Assembly (NCBI GenBank): GCA_037833965.1
Contig: AP031351.1
Coordinates: forward strand, 4,538,501 to 4,602,500
Length of the DNA: 64,000 nucleotides
DNA from: Marchantia polymorpha subsp. ruderalis
Lineage: Eukaryota > Streptophyta > Marchantiopsida > Marchantiales > Marchantiaceae
Direction of reading: 5' to 3'
The notes beneath the pieces are model-generated. The model was not told where the DNA came from. It did not search any database and worked only from the letters and a program-made list of their open reading frames with translations. Position numbers and translations under genes: made by a program. Of this stretch, positions 39,886 through 53,613 are shown piece by piece (position 1 is the stretch's first letter; every line of letters starts with the position of its first letter).

Positions 39886-40122
39886 TGTTGAGGTTAACTC
39901 CGGTTAAAGAGTAACATCATGTTATGGTTATTTATAGCTAGATGTGTCGTTGGATTTGGGTATAAATATACCCCCAAGGCTTCTACTCTGAAGTCATTTA
40001 GTTTTTAGTAAAGCTTTTTGTGCGTTTCAGCCTTGGACGTAGCCCCTAAGGATGAACCACATTATATGAGTGTGCCGTGTGTTTCTACTTGGCTTGAATG
40101 ATTCCTCGTTTTACGTTTAAGA
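39886..40122 (+). mobile_element. Copia-type LTR (plus orientation)
   Basis: It starts TGTTGAGGTTAACTCC and contains a TATA box (TATAAATA, 39961-39968). It is followed almost directly by TTGGTATGAGAGCTAGG at about 40124-40140, one mismatch from the TGGTATCAGAGC primer-binding site that copia elements pair with initiator tRNA-Met. The 3' boundary is inferred from that site. No second LTR was found in the window. Confidence 0.65.
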
Positions 40123-40860
40123 ATTGGTATGAGAGCTAGGTTACGATTCGGAGTTCGATTCAAGTTTTGGTTAAATGTTTTTTCCACGTACGGGAAAAAT
40201 TTTCTTTTGCTTTTCTGAAAGTTTCTTCATGGAAGAAGTTTTCTTCTTTATCAAGTTTTTAGCTTTCTGAATCCTGTTGACAGTGCGTGTAGTGTCAGAA
40301 GTTTTCTTCAGTTTTCAGTTGTCTGAATCTTCTCGACAGTTTGTGTAGTCTCAAAATCTTGAGTTTTTTCAGAGCTCTTTAATAATACTTTTCTTTCCGT
40401 TTTGGAATTCTGACAGTTTTTTGTAGTATCAGAAGTAGACTTCAGTTTTTTTTTTCCAGATTGCTAATTCTCAGTTTGTGATTGAGTCACTAAGTACTTT
40501 GCCACTTGTTGTGACTGACAAATTAACAAAGTGCTTTTAGGTTCTGGTTTTGCAAAAGTAGTAGCAGGCAGAGGAGAAACTGCTCGGCTGGTGGAAAAAC
40601 TTGAGAGTATTCGCTTTTGTATTGTCCAAGTTTTTTGGAAGAGAAGGCGAGGAGAATCGAGGTCGGTAGGAGCACGGAAGTCGATCCGAGGAGACTAGGT
40701 TTTGGAGATAAGTGAGGGTTGAGTTGCCTTCACCCCTTAGCGGAGATCAAGCGTTGGTTGTTTAAAAGGGGCCGAGTGAGTGCAGTAGCAAAGGAGTGTC
40801 AATCGAAAACACTCTGCGTGTCATCTTCTAGATAAGGTAATACCGCTGCAATCATGATGT
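40123..40860 (+). mobile_element. Untranslated leader remnant of the copia element
   Basis: This follows the LTR and primer-binding site. The TTTTCTTC/GTTTTC-rich stretch (40180-40460) suits a retrotransposon leader. Beyond about 40520 there is a more GC-balanced segment with no intact gag frame. No pol of matching orientation follows, so the element is broken. Confidence 0.45.
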
Positions 40861-40997
40861 CTTGCGTTTGAAAAGATATATGGCATTGTAACTCAACTTT
40901 ACCATCCATTCAAGTTTTTTGGTTTAAATGAGATATTATTGATGTGATCGAATTTCCACGTTTTTGGTTGTTTATGTTTGATCGTTTGAATAAACTT

Positions 40998-41222
40998 CAA
41001 CATGTTTTCATACGACCAATGCACACATCGATAAGATATTGTGTTTACCTATTTGGGCACATAATCTCCTTTTGTCACATGACGTTGCATACCTCACATG
41101 ATAAAATTGTTTGAACATGTTTTTATACGACCCAATGCACACATCGAGTTTATGTTCACCTGTTTGTGCACATAATTCGCTTTTGGCACATGAAGTTGCA
41201 TAACTCACATGAAAAGATTGTT
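40998..41222. repeat. Two-copy tandem duplication, about 112-bp unit
   Basis: Two adjacent diverged copies lie at about 40998-41112 and 41113-41222. Each opens with AACATGTTTT(C/T)ATACGACC and shares AATGCACACATCGA, GGCACATAAT or GTGCACATAAT, and a final AAATTGTT or AGATTGTT. Both copies are open on the minus strand, so the 66-codon frame there is internally repetitive. No function is apparent. Confidence 0.8.
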
Positions 41223-42261
41223 GTACCCAAAGAAGATTGGGGACAATCTATAATCAGGTTGTGATTGCACATGTGATAGGTTATGAATGAGGGCACCATA
41301 TTTGATACCTTGTTTGCCGGTCTGATTGTGTGAAAAAGCCTCCTGTGGCAGCGACATCCAGTCAGAGATGAGTACAATCAAGGTAGGAAGCACCCACAAC
41401 TCTTCATTGACGTTGTAGAAATAGTACTGGATCACGATGTATCGATTGATATGTTTAGATATGACTTATAATTGACAAAAAAACAAATCATATGAAAAGA
41501 TGTATGATGTATTGTTCGTACTTTAAAATTTGAATGTAATAGATATCATGTTTGAAAATCATCATCATTGTAAGCTAAACGTTATCACTTTTATTTTGAG
41601 TTTGTCATGCTTTGCATTTTTTTCTATCCACTTAGACTTCTTGGAAGTTTTAAAAAAAAATTAGTAACAAAAAATTAACAAGAACAAATTAGATCTCCAC
41701 AAACTGATCATCGGATTGTTTCTACATGGTCGCCAAATAGTGCTATACACCTCTAATTCGGCGAATGCTCCAAACCGTTAAAATGCCCTCAAAAAAAGTC
41801 ACCTTGCTTGACTGAGTCTTCGAATACATACACGCCTTACAATACGACCACTGGCCAGAAAATCACACACAACAAACGACGACAGAAAGAAATTTCTCAC
41901 TGCAATTGCAGAAAATCGTTTCATTCCACGACAAGCTTTTACAAAACGTTGCGCGCAAATGTGCGGCCGATCGCCCCCGTACTCCACAACACCATGTGCT
42001 GGAACTAAGGATCAGTACAAACACCATATCAGTAAAGACGACACTCACCGCCCCAACGGCTCGACTGCGTCGGTGAGCGGCTACCACGGCGCCATCGGAC
42101 CATCGGACGGTCGTAGTCAAAGATCATAGCAACCCTCATTCAAACCCCCCTCCTCCAAGAGCTCCAGCGCTCTCGTGTCCATGGGAACATCTCTCCGTGC
42201 TCAGTGCAGAGTCCACTCACAGCGAACTCACCACTTTCAGAGAATCGACGAGGATCGGAGA
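41223..42261. other. Gene-free flank downstream of LQY1
   Basis: AT-rich to about 41700, then more balanced. No supported exon. The part adjoining 42262 should contain the LQY1 3' UTR. Confidence 0.45.
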
Positions 42262-44178
42262 CTAATCGTCGTCCTTGAACTCCCTGCGAGGCGTGGATGG
42301 CAAAGATCAGCCGATTGGAGTTTAGTCACCGAACGAGCTTTCTGTGATTTCACGAATAGAGCAGGAAAGGAAGCATTGCAGTTTCTGGAAATAGAAGTGT
42401 TTTTCTATGGCTGATTGGAATCCAGATGATTGTCGTGTTCAGTTCTAGCCATCAATGCTTTCTTTTCCGGTCCTTAAAGTGCACATGGTCCTCCCTCTGT
42501 TCGTGAAATGGAATAGGCAATTACAGTCGAGGACCACGTCTGATTTATGGCTGGAGTAGTTTCGCTGCCTGGAGGTAATCTAACAGTTTCTTGATAACGT
42601 GGCAAAAATTGGACATGGCAGGAGCAGCGATTGGGTTGAGACGTAGACGAACCTGCGATCCAAGTAACGGGGTTGAACCCCAGAGCCTTGACATGTCGTG
42701 CAAGTGATGGCGCCATTTCCTTCACAGTTGATGCAACTGGACACCTCCTTCTCACCGACGCCTATCATCACGGTGATGTTTCCTGCCCCGGCACAAAATC
42801 GACACGTTTCTGCGTACGACGAAAGGAGGTCAATCTCCACACGTAGTATTCTGTCGTGCACAAGCCATCGCAGGCACATGCTGCCACTGCGTGCAAGCAG
42901 AGAATTCTTGAACATGTTGAAGCCTTGCGGCATGTACACTTCGACAAGCAAATGTGCTGCGAGGACTTACGAGATCCGGTGCCCTTGCATGGGAAACAAG
43001 GTTGATCGTTCTCTCTTTTTTCCTGCACGAAAATGTCACCACCATTAATTTACTCGAACAATGATACGGTTTTATTTGCATCGATGAAGTGCGAAGTTGA
43101 CAATTACAAGACTTCAACTGATTTAATACTTCGGCAAAGTGATGTCGAAAAAAGGCCTTACAAACTCCCACCCGAGACTGACACCAGACGTAGTAGCCAA
43201 TTCTGGAACGATTGATCCAGACGACTCTGGCAGCGGCTGAGGCAATTTGGTTTCATGAGTGACTTACTGAGCCCTTCACTTGCGTTTCATAGAAAACGGG
43301 AATGCCGATTCCGACAGCGAGTCCTGCCACGCCGACGCCGATGGCCAGAATCTGCACATTTATTCACACTGCTCCAGTTCAGCGCGTTTTTGGCTCAGTA
43401 AGAAGATTTTGGAGACAAAAATGAGGGAAACACATCCTGCCACACGCCAAATTCTTAGATCTAAACCTGTCCTAGTATGCTTCCGTGCGGCAGTAAATTC
43501 ATTGCCACAGCTGTTCCAACTAGCAATGAGATACCTACTGTGATGTGAAAGCGCCATTGCTTTTCAGCCCAAGGTCGAGCATTGAAGGGGTTTCCACACT
43601 GAACGAGTTAAATACGGACATTGTGCTGAACTCCGAGAAGGCTGTTCTAAGAGCCCAGTGATGCCTGAGCTTCAAGTCGTATCAGAGAGCCAGAAGAGCG
43701 AAATGATGGGTGGTGCGAATTGGGCCAAAGTCTTCCAGCCAGTAGAACAGATTTACATTTGAAACTTGCTATTGACGCAAATTTTCGACGAGACTGGCGC
43801 TGTGGAGGTCGAAGAGTTCGCCAACTACGCAATGAGGAGGCAGTGATGAAGAATTGGCACGCCAGAAATTGGAAATGGCGGGAATTGAAGACAGTGGTTG
43901 CAAGCAAGTGAAATTCACATTCATTATTGAACGAAACGACGTACCGTGTCTTGGTCTAAGTCGGCTCGTGGGCAAGGCAAGCTCCTCCTCGTGGGCGCAA
44001 GGGGTGTAAAAAGAGGACCCGCATTCAGCTTTTGAAATTCGCGAAGACCAGGTCTGTTTCTGGCCACATGACCGCCCACCGAAGCTCCATTTCCACTGTC
44101 AGGCGCAGTTTTGGTATCGGCTCTCACGAGAGCAGAAAATGCACAAGGGCAGAGACATGCTGTGGCCATTGTTGCCAT
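42262..44178 (-). CDS. LQY1: LQY1: chloroplast DnaJ-type zinc-finger protein of PSII repair
   Basis: Minus-strand exons: 44178-43945, 43351-43268, 43022-42971, 42809-42653, 42283-42262. They total 549 nt (182 residues), all in phase. LQY1 is a thylakoid zinc-finger protein with disulfide-isomerase activity, needed for photosystem II repair under high light. Residues 1-78 are Ala/Ser/Arg-rich, ending RADLDQDT, as expected of a transit peptide. A single membrane segment, ILAIGVGVAGLAVGIGIPVF, starts at residue 79. Four CxxCxGxG motifs follow: CFPCKGTG, CRFCAGAG, CINCEGNG and CTTCQGSG, then VQPRYLDRREFKDDD, matching the plant protein closely. Arabidopsis LQY1 is 154 residues; the extra length is in the transit region. 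The last exon is only 22 nt, found because it restores the conserved EFKDDD ending. The start is the first ATG of the in-frame exon; a second ATG lies 3 codons later. Confidence 0.95.
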
Positions 44179-45332
44179 GCCTGGACGCAATTCACAATGC
44201 TTCTCGTGGCTTCAGCTGTCAGCGCTCCATGGCGTGGCACTAGAACCACCCACACTCCGGAACAAGTGTACAGGTCTTCCCTATTTGTGTCCCTGCTATC
44301 CTCTACGTTATCCTCATGCAAGGCGGGGGGGGGACATAGCGGGCCGGGTGACCCCACGCCCATTGCCCAATTCCTCCCTCGTCTGCCTGCTGCTGGAGTC
44401 CTTCGTCGATTTCGCATTTCCCATGGCATCCATCGGGGCCATGCTTCGGCAACGTGGAGCCCCTTCAGCTTCCGATATAGATAGAGGAGCCTCAAACGTC
44501 CACTGAAACCGCAGCCAAGTTTGGGCGTGTCTGGACATCTTTATGCGCCTGTCAAAAGCACTTACACGACCAAGTTACCGAGGCTCCGGCTTAAGCTATA
44601 CCCCGATTCTGCCACTGTACTTGACGCGAGAATTCATCAGCCAGTCTGGTAGTCTTGTCACACGGACGACCGATCGTCGTGAAGTGATCATTCCCGCTTC
44701 CTGAAAATTGGGGACCATTAGTTGAAGGTCGCTGCAGAGATTTCAGTGTAAGTTTACAGTTGGTCTACCTCTACCTATACCACTACTCGTGTAGAACCTG
44801 GGGCAGTTTCCACGCGACGTATGCAGAAAAAGTTTGGCTTTCATGGACGAGTTCGTTGCCAAGTGATTCTGGAGAGGAGTGAATAACAGGAACCGGTAAG
44901 ATTTCACGTTATTCTACGATACGTCACTGCAACCTTCCCATCACCAACGTAGGTTCAGAAATTCATCGAGGTTCAAACACGTGTGTACTCAAGGGGGTAG
45001 TGAGAGTAAGATTTCAAATTGATCGTCACATACTTCGATCCGTATTCGGCCTTCACAATTCAACCACTATTACCAGTTCCCTGCGTAGCAGCAAACCTGA
45101 ATTGGCCGGATGCTACACTGGGAGTTCGGTTTAAAATGCTTGCAATTCTTGTATTGCTTTCCTTTCAATTTTACATAATGTCTATTCCTGTAATTTTACA
45201 CAATGGTGTCCTACTACTCTGCGTTCCGGTAGCTCACTAAAGCCTTCACTGAAACTAATATGTCAAGAAATAAACACCCTTTCCGGGCATTGTAAGAGCC
45301 TAAATGATGGCCGAGATCCAGACCATCCTCAT
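44179..45332 (-). promoter_or_regulatory. Intergenic region between the RlmN homologue and LQY1
   Basis: This 1.15-kb region separates the stop codon of the upstream methyltransferase gene from the LQY1 start codon, both on the minus strand. It must hold the 3' UTR of the former and the promoter/5' UTR of the latter. A G run lies at 44325-44333. Open frames on both strands around 44030-44540 match no family. Confidence 0.5.
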
Positions 45333-48792
<3,460 letters not shown>

Positions 48793-49140
48793 CGCTGCTC
48801 AGGATTTCGTCGAGCGTTCTTTCCTTCCCTCTGTCGGTGCTTATGCATCATCCTCTTCGACCCTCTTCACCGGCCGAGCCGGTCAACGTTGACGGTTCCT
48901 TCCGACCGCCCCTTGACCAATCGCTCCATCGGCTCTCGTCTTTCCGGTTATGTTGCGATGAAAACCGTCTCCTCTGGATTTTCCTCTCACACTAACAAGA
49001 ACTATGAAATAAATCTTGGACGTACATTCGTTTCGCCTGCTGCTTTGTCTAATTTATTATTGAACAAAATCTTGACATATCATTCTATATTGAGATTGAA
49101 ACTACTGAAAAATAGAGGTTATTTACTTGATAGTAGTTAA
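48793..49140 (-). promoter_or_regulatory. Upstream region of the RlmN homologue
   Basis: GC-balanced DNA next to the minus-strand start codon at 48792, turning AT-rich beyond about 49000. It should hold the promoter and 5' UTR. No specific element is identified. Confidence 0.4.
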
Positions 49141-51690
49141 AATACTTGATGTGACCCATGAAATTTCATTTCACCAACTTTACAATTCACACCTTATCTA
49201 ATATGAACATGGCTCTATCGCGGTGGAGGTGCCCGAGCAACATACATCACAAAAACTTGGGATATTGTTTGAGTAAAAGCAAATCTTCGCCAAGCATTCG
49301 TATTTGCTTCAAAAAATAAACTAGTTGGAGAACCCAAAGTCCAAGATCACCTATCCACTTTGCCACATGACGTTTGCAGAGGCATGTATTGCTTGGCTGC
49401 TGCTAGAATTTGTACGCTCTCAACCGTGGAAAAGAGTAACATAAAACATACACATATTTGTACAAAATTCCATATTAGAACTTATCGTCGATATGCTGTT
49501 AGTAAAATCCCATGGTGTTTGCTTGATGGGTCTCATAAGCAATTTACATTCCGATAGAGTCCAACAAATTTAAACCTCTTAAAATAAAAAGTAAATGTTT
49601 CAACAATTTTCAATCAATAAAAATATTTTCTCTTACAAATGAAAACATACCAAAATCAAAGTATTTATATCATTTCAACTTATTATCTTTTCGTTTTCCG
49701 AGACTCTCCCGGAGAAAAGTCGTAAAACTCCTTATTTTTTTAGTGTTAAGATGATGGGGATCACAATAGGTCCATACGGATATGAGGGAGTATTCCTTTG
49801 AAAACTAATGTACTCTTGAAATTCTTGCGGATTTATCTATCCCCGGCAATTTTTGGTTTTAGCTGATCGCCCTCATTTGTGCGAGTCCATCGAATTATTT
49901 TCCAATCAATTTACAAGAAGGCTTCCCTTTAAAAAGCTCCTCAACTTTGAAGAAAAATAATCGTTTGTGAAATGGAAAGAGTGACAAACATTTTCTGTTC
50001 ATAATTGCATGGGATTTTTGGTCTACTTGCTACTTCTTATTTGATTCATAGCATTCAGCAGTTTATAGTTCGTACTCATTGTATACAGGTGTATTTATTT
50101 TTTCACTTGGTATATCTTTTGAACTTAATAATATTCACTTTCACACTTTGTTTATATTAATTATTTGCTTTACGTACCAAATCTGTAATCATTGTAATAT
50201 TTTATGAGAAAGTCAAAAGTAAAACTTACCCCCCGAATTATCATCGTGGATCTTATGAACATAGAAATCAAATATCTATACATGTGTAGAGTTTATAAGT
50301 TACTAAAATAAAAAGCAAGAGTTATCTTGACGATAGTCAATTACAAGCAACTATTAAAACTAAATTTAATCAATGTTTATAAATAAAGATTTGAGTATTG
50401 GTCTTTGTTAAGATTTTCAGTTCATGTCATTCATATGAAATTTGAAGTTATGATAAAATGAGGACAAATTTGTTCAAATATTTTGTTTGTTTCAGATACA
50501 TTTTACTTTATTTTGGATTACAATGAAATGCATAATTTGGTATAAAATTATTCACATTTAATTTTTATTGAAAATTTAAATGTGAATAATTTTGTCTTGT
50601 CACAAATTTGTTGATACTTAAACGTTTTATCATGCGTTTTATCATCAGGTATAGTTATTACTCAACATATATTGTTGATCATGAAAAGAGTTCCATATTT
50701 ACAGAAATATAAACAGACAACTATGACATGATAGATTGATATGATATGAAATGATAGATGGTACTGAAGTTAACGTAACATCTTGCTATATTTGTCTGTA
50801 GAATGGCTTTAAGTGAAATCAATCATATATCTTGCATCTTGCATGCAAAATTTATTCAAATATCTGAAATAAAGAGAAAATGAATAGTTATGTGGATCAC
50901 TCTGAATTGTAGCTCAGCACAAATGTAAATCAATCTTCATCAATCATGCTTGAAGAATATTTTATAAAATGGAAATTTAAACAAAGAAATTTGTGAAAGA
51001 GAAATATTTTTGAGATTCTAGCGGAGGAGAATTTGTAATTGTATCCTTTAGAGTTGGATCACATTTGCAAGAGGATTTATAAAAAAAGACACAAAATAAT
51101 GAAAAAATTATGTTTTATAAATATTCTAATTACAAGTAGCATATAAAATTACTCGTATATATGTTCACAGATACATTTTGGAAATTTGACTGTACACATA
51201 TGTTGATATTCCACCATTTATAAAAAATACACCAATTCACATCTGTAATTTCAGTCTTATAAGATACATGTGAAATTTTTCCTTTATGTACAACTAATGT
51301 ACAACAAATGCAGAAGACTGATTTAAAATCGGAACTGGTAACCATCATAATATTCCCAAGATTTGACCATTTGTTACCGAGGTACCCAAGTACAGGAGTC
51401 CCCCTTTTCTTTTTTTCTAGCCTTGGAGTTACACACTACTTTAGACTGGAACTTATGTGGAGCTACTTGCTCACACTAGAATATATGTGTTTCATAAAGA
51501 CCAGAGCCTATAATACTAAGTAGTGGTGATATTGCTGTCTTTAGTTTATAATGCAACTTTTTCTTGAGCCAAATTTTTCCATAACTCCTAGTAATCACAT
51601 TGAATGATGATTGGGTGCTCTATTGTTCACAGACCATCCTTCACACAAAGTCTAAATATATGACAAAAAATACGGAGTCCTTGCCCTCTG
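49141..51690. other. AT-rich gene-free block
   Basis: No supported coding or RNA gene. It contains an 18-bp perfect inverted repeat (50544-50561 with 50576-50593). Otherwise it is AT-rich, diffuse sequence, probably decayed transposon DNA without recognisable pol motifs. Confidence 0.5.
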
Positions 51691-53613
51691 TATCCGTTAG
51701 GTTTCATCCCTGTTCCCATCCTTCTCGCCCTCTTCACACTCGAATGGCGCCACGGGTGCGTCCAAACTGATAGAATTATCAGGAGGACATCCACACAAAC
51801 GGGCCTTCCCTTCCGTCCATCCGCTATCCGGCGGGCCGGTCAGATTCGAGACACTTGTTTTAGAGCGAGAGAGAAAGAAAGAGGCTGAGATCTCAAAGAG
51901 CAAGGGATCCGGAATGTTGTCCCGGGCCGGGACAGGGACGGGGGGATGGTCAGGGACGGGACAGGGAAGGGAATGCAAAGGCCCCGCGGGGCGTCCTTTT
52001 GAACGAAAGATGTTCTATAGTAGTCCGTATCTCAAGGGAGGGAAAGAGCGTCGCTAACGTCTACGAGACAGACAGCTCCTTTTCGGGCGGGCCGACTCGA
52101 AGCCGCGGTGGTCGTGGTCGTAGTCGTCGTCGTGGTGGTCGTGGTCAGATTGTCGAGGTGAGTTCGATGCTCGTGCGTTCAGCGCATTCTGTCACAAGAG
52201 AAGAAATGTTTCTTGGATACAGGCAGCAGTCACCAGCCGAACAGCGCGACCTTGTGAGCACCGTGGGGATCGAAGTGTTTTTGGGCTTGTGTGCATGTGG
52301 CAGTCAGTCCATCAAGAGCCGAGGCTGATCAGGGTGAGCTTTTATGTATTATTTGATCATCATTTTCTTCTTTGTGTGCGTCGTAAGCATTCCGGTCTAC
52401 GTCTCTCCTGTTTGAAATTTTTTTCCATTTTTTTCCTTCTCGATTTTTTCGGATGGTTTTCTCGGCGTCTACTCTCATTTTTTGATTCCACAACGAATGA
52501 ATTCTTCTGCCATAGCAGAGCTTTCAGTCGCAGAGGGTCCTCGTTAGTAACCTAACTTGGTTGTTCTTCGACTCCCCTCGCTGGGATTTTAGTCTTCTCG
52601 ATCAAAGGGGTGAACGTACTCGTCTTTGACCACGTTCTATTGACATGTCTTTTTGGATTTTACATGGTTATACTAATTTTGCTTTCATAATCCCATTTCG
52701 CCTGACTCTTTTTCAAAGTTCTCACGTTTTCTAAACAATCAGCCTTTTTGTATCACCAGAATAATTTCACTCGTCGGTGAGAGACGAGAGCCAGGTAAGT
52801 CAGTAATTTTCCAAGTTGGTACCTGTCGAATCTAAAACAGAGTTCTCTCAATGGTTTCTCCCTTGAAATTTGAAATTTTTATAATTTATTTTTTAATATA
52901 TATAAGAATTTGGAACAGTCTATGTGTCAGGAACTGCGCGTTCTTGCGAAAAAAGGTTGCCTGTACCGTTCTTGTTGGCACAGCAATTCTCTTAGCTTTT
53001 CTGCTCGTTTTGTTTTCTCGTGATAGCGCAATTTTTTTTCTCAATAAAAAACGCCGAAAATATAGTCAGATAGACGTGATTGTCTAATGCTTCGTGTTAC
53101 ATGAGGCTTATGGCTTACGGTTAGTTCACTTTAACTTTCCATCGAGTGAGAATAATCGTAATAAGACTGCATCAACCGTACCTGCCCACACTGCACGCTG
53201 CATGATTTCGCTTTTCCTTTTTTTTGCGTTAGTTCTGGTATGCCTTGGCCATTCAATACTTTTCACGTATCTGATTTTTGGACTCCTCGAGAACACTCAA
53301 GTGCTAAAATTGTTTACCTGCTTTTAACATATAACACTTGGAAGTAGAGAGAAGAGGTACTGGGGGGGTACCAGAAGGAATCTGTTGTGAAATTTCGAAG
53401 TTTTCGCACCTGACTTTGATATAAGTATTTATAAAACTGAAACGAGGTCTTTTAGAGCCCTCTAGCATGTAAGAAAACGCGAATGTGCTCACGTATGATA
53501 TTTTTTCATCTCAGGGAGTGATTGACTGCATCAGAAGTGTGCAAGGACATAAAAGGAGTTGAGCCTGGCGGCAGTGTTATCATCTAGGGACGGCTTCTGG
53601 TTTGGGCGAGATT
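51691..53613 (+). promoter_or_regulatory. Promoter, 5' leader and probable 5'-UTR intron of ICln
   Basis: A GC-richer segment (about 51700-52330) with GTCGTG repeats (about 52107-52146) precedes the gene. A perfect plant donor CAG|GTAAGT occurs at 52792-52800. A T-rich tract ending TCAG at 53511-53514 is a matching acceptor about 100 nt before the ATG. A 5'-UTR intron of about 720 nt (52795-53514) is therefore likely. A GAG|GTGAGT donor at about 52157 is an alternative. No coding frame runs through the leader. Confidence 0.5.

Noticed and set aside
42474-42755. Alternative last exon for LQY1 (GGPCAL ending)
   Set aside because: It lacks the conserved EFKDDD ending, which the 42283-42262 exon supplies in exact phase.
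43460-43605. Hydrophobic coding-like stretch (EKQWRFHITVGIS) on the minus strand
   Set aside because: It lies in LQY1 intron 1. Exon 1 joined directly to 43351 reproduces the known protein, and this stretch has no homologous place.
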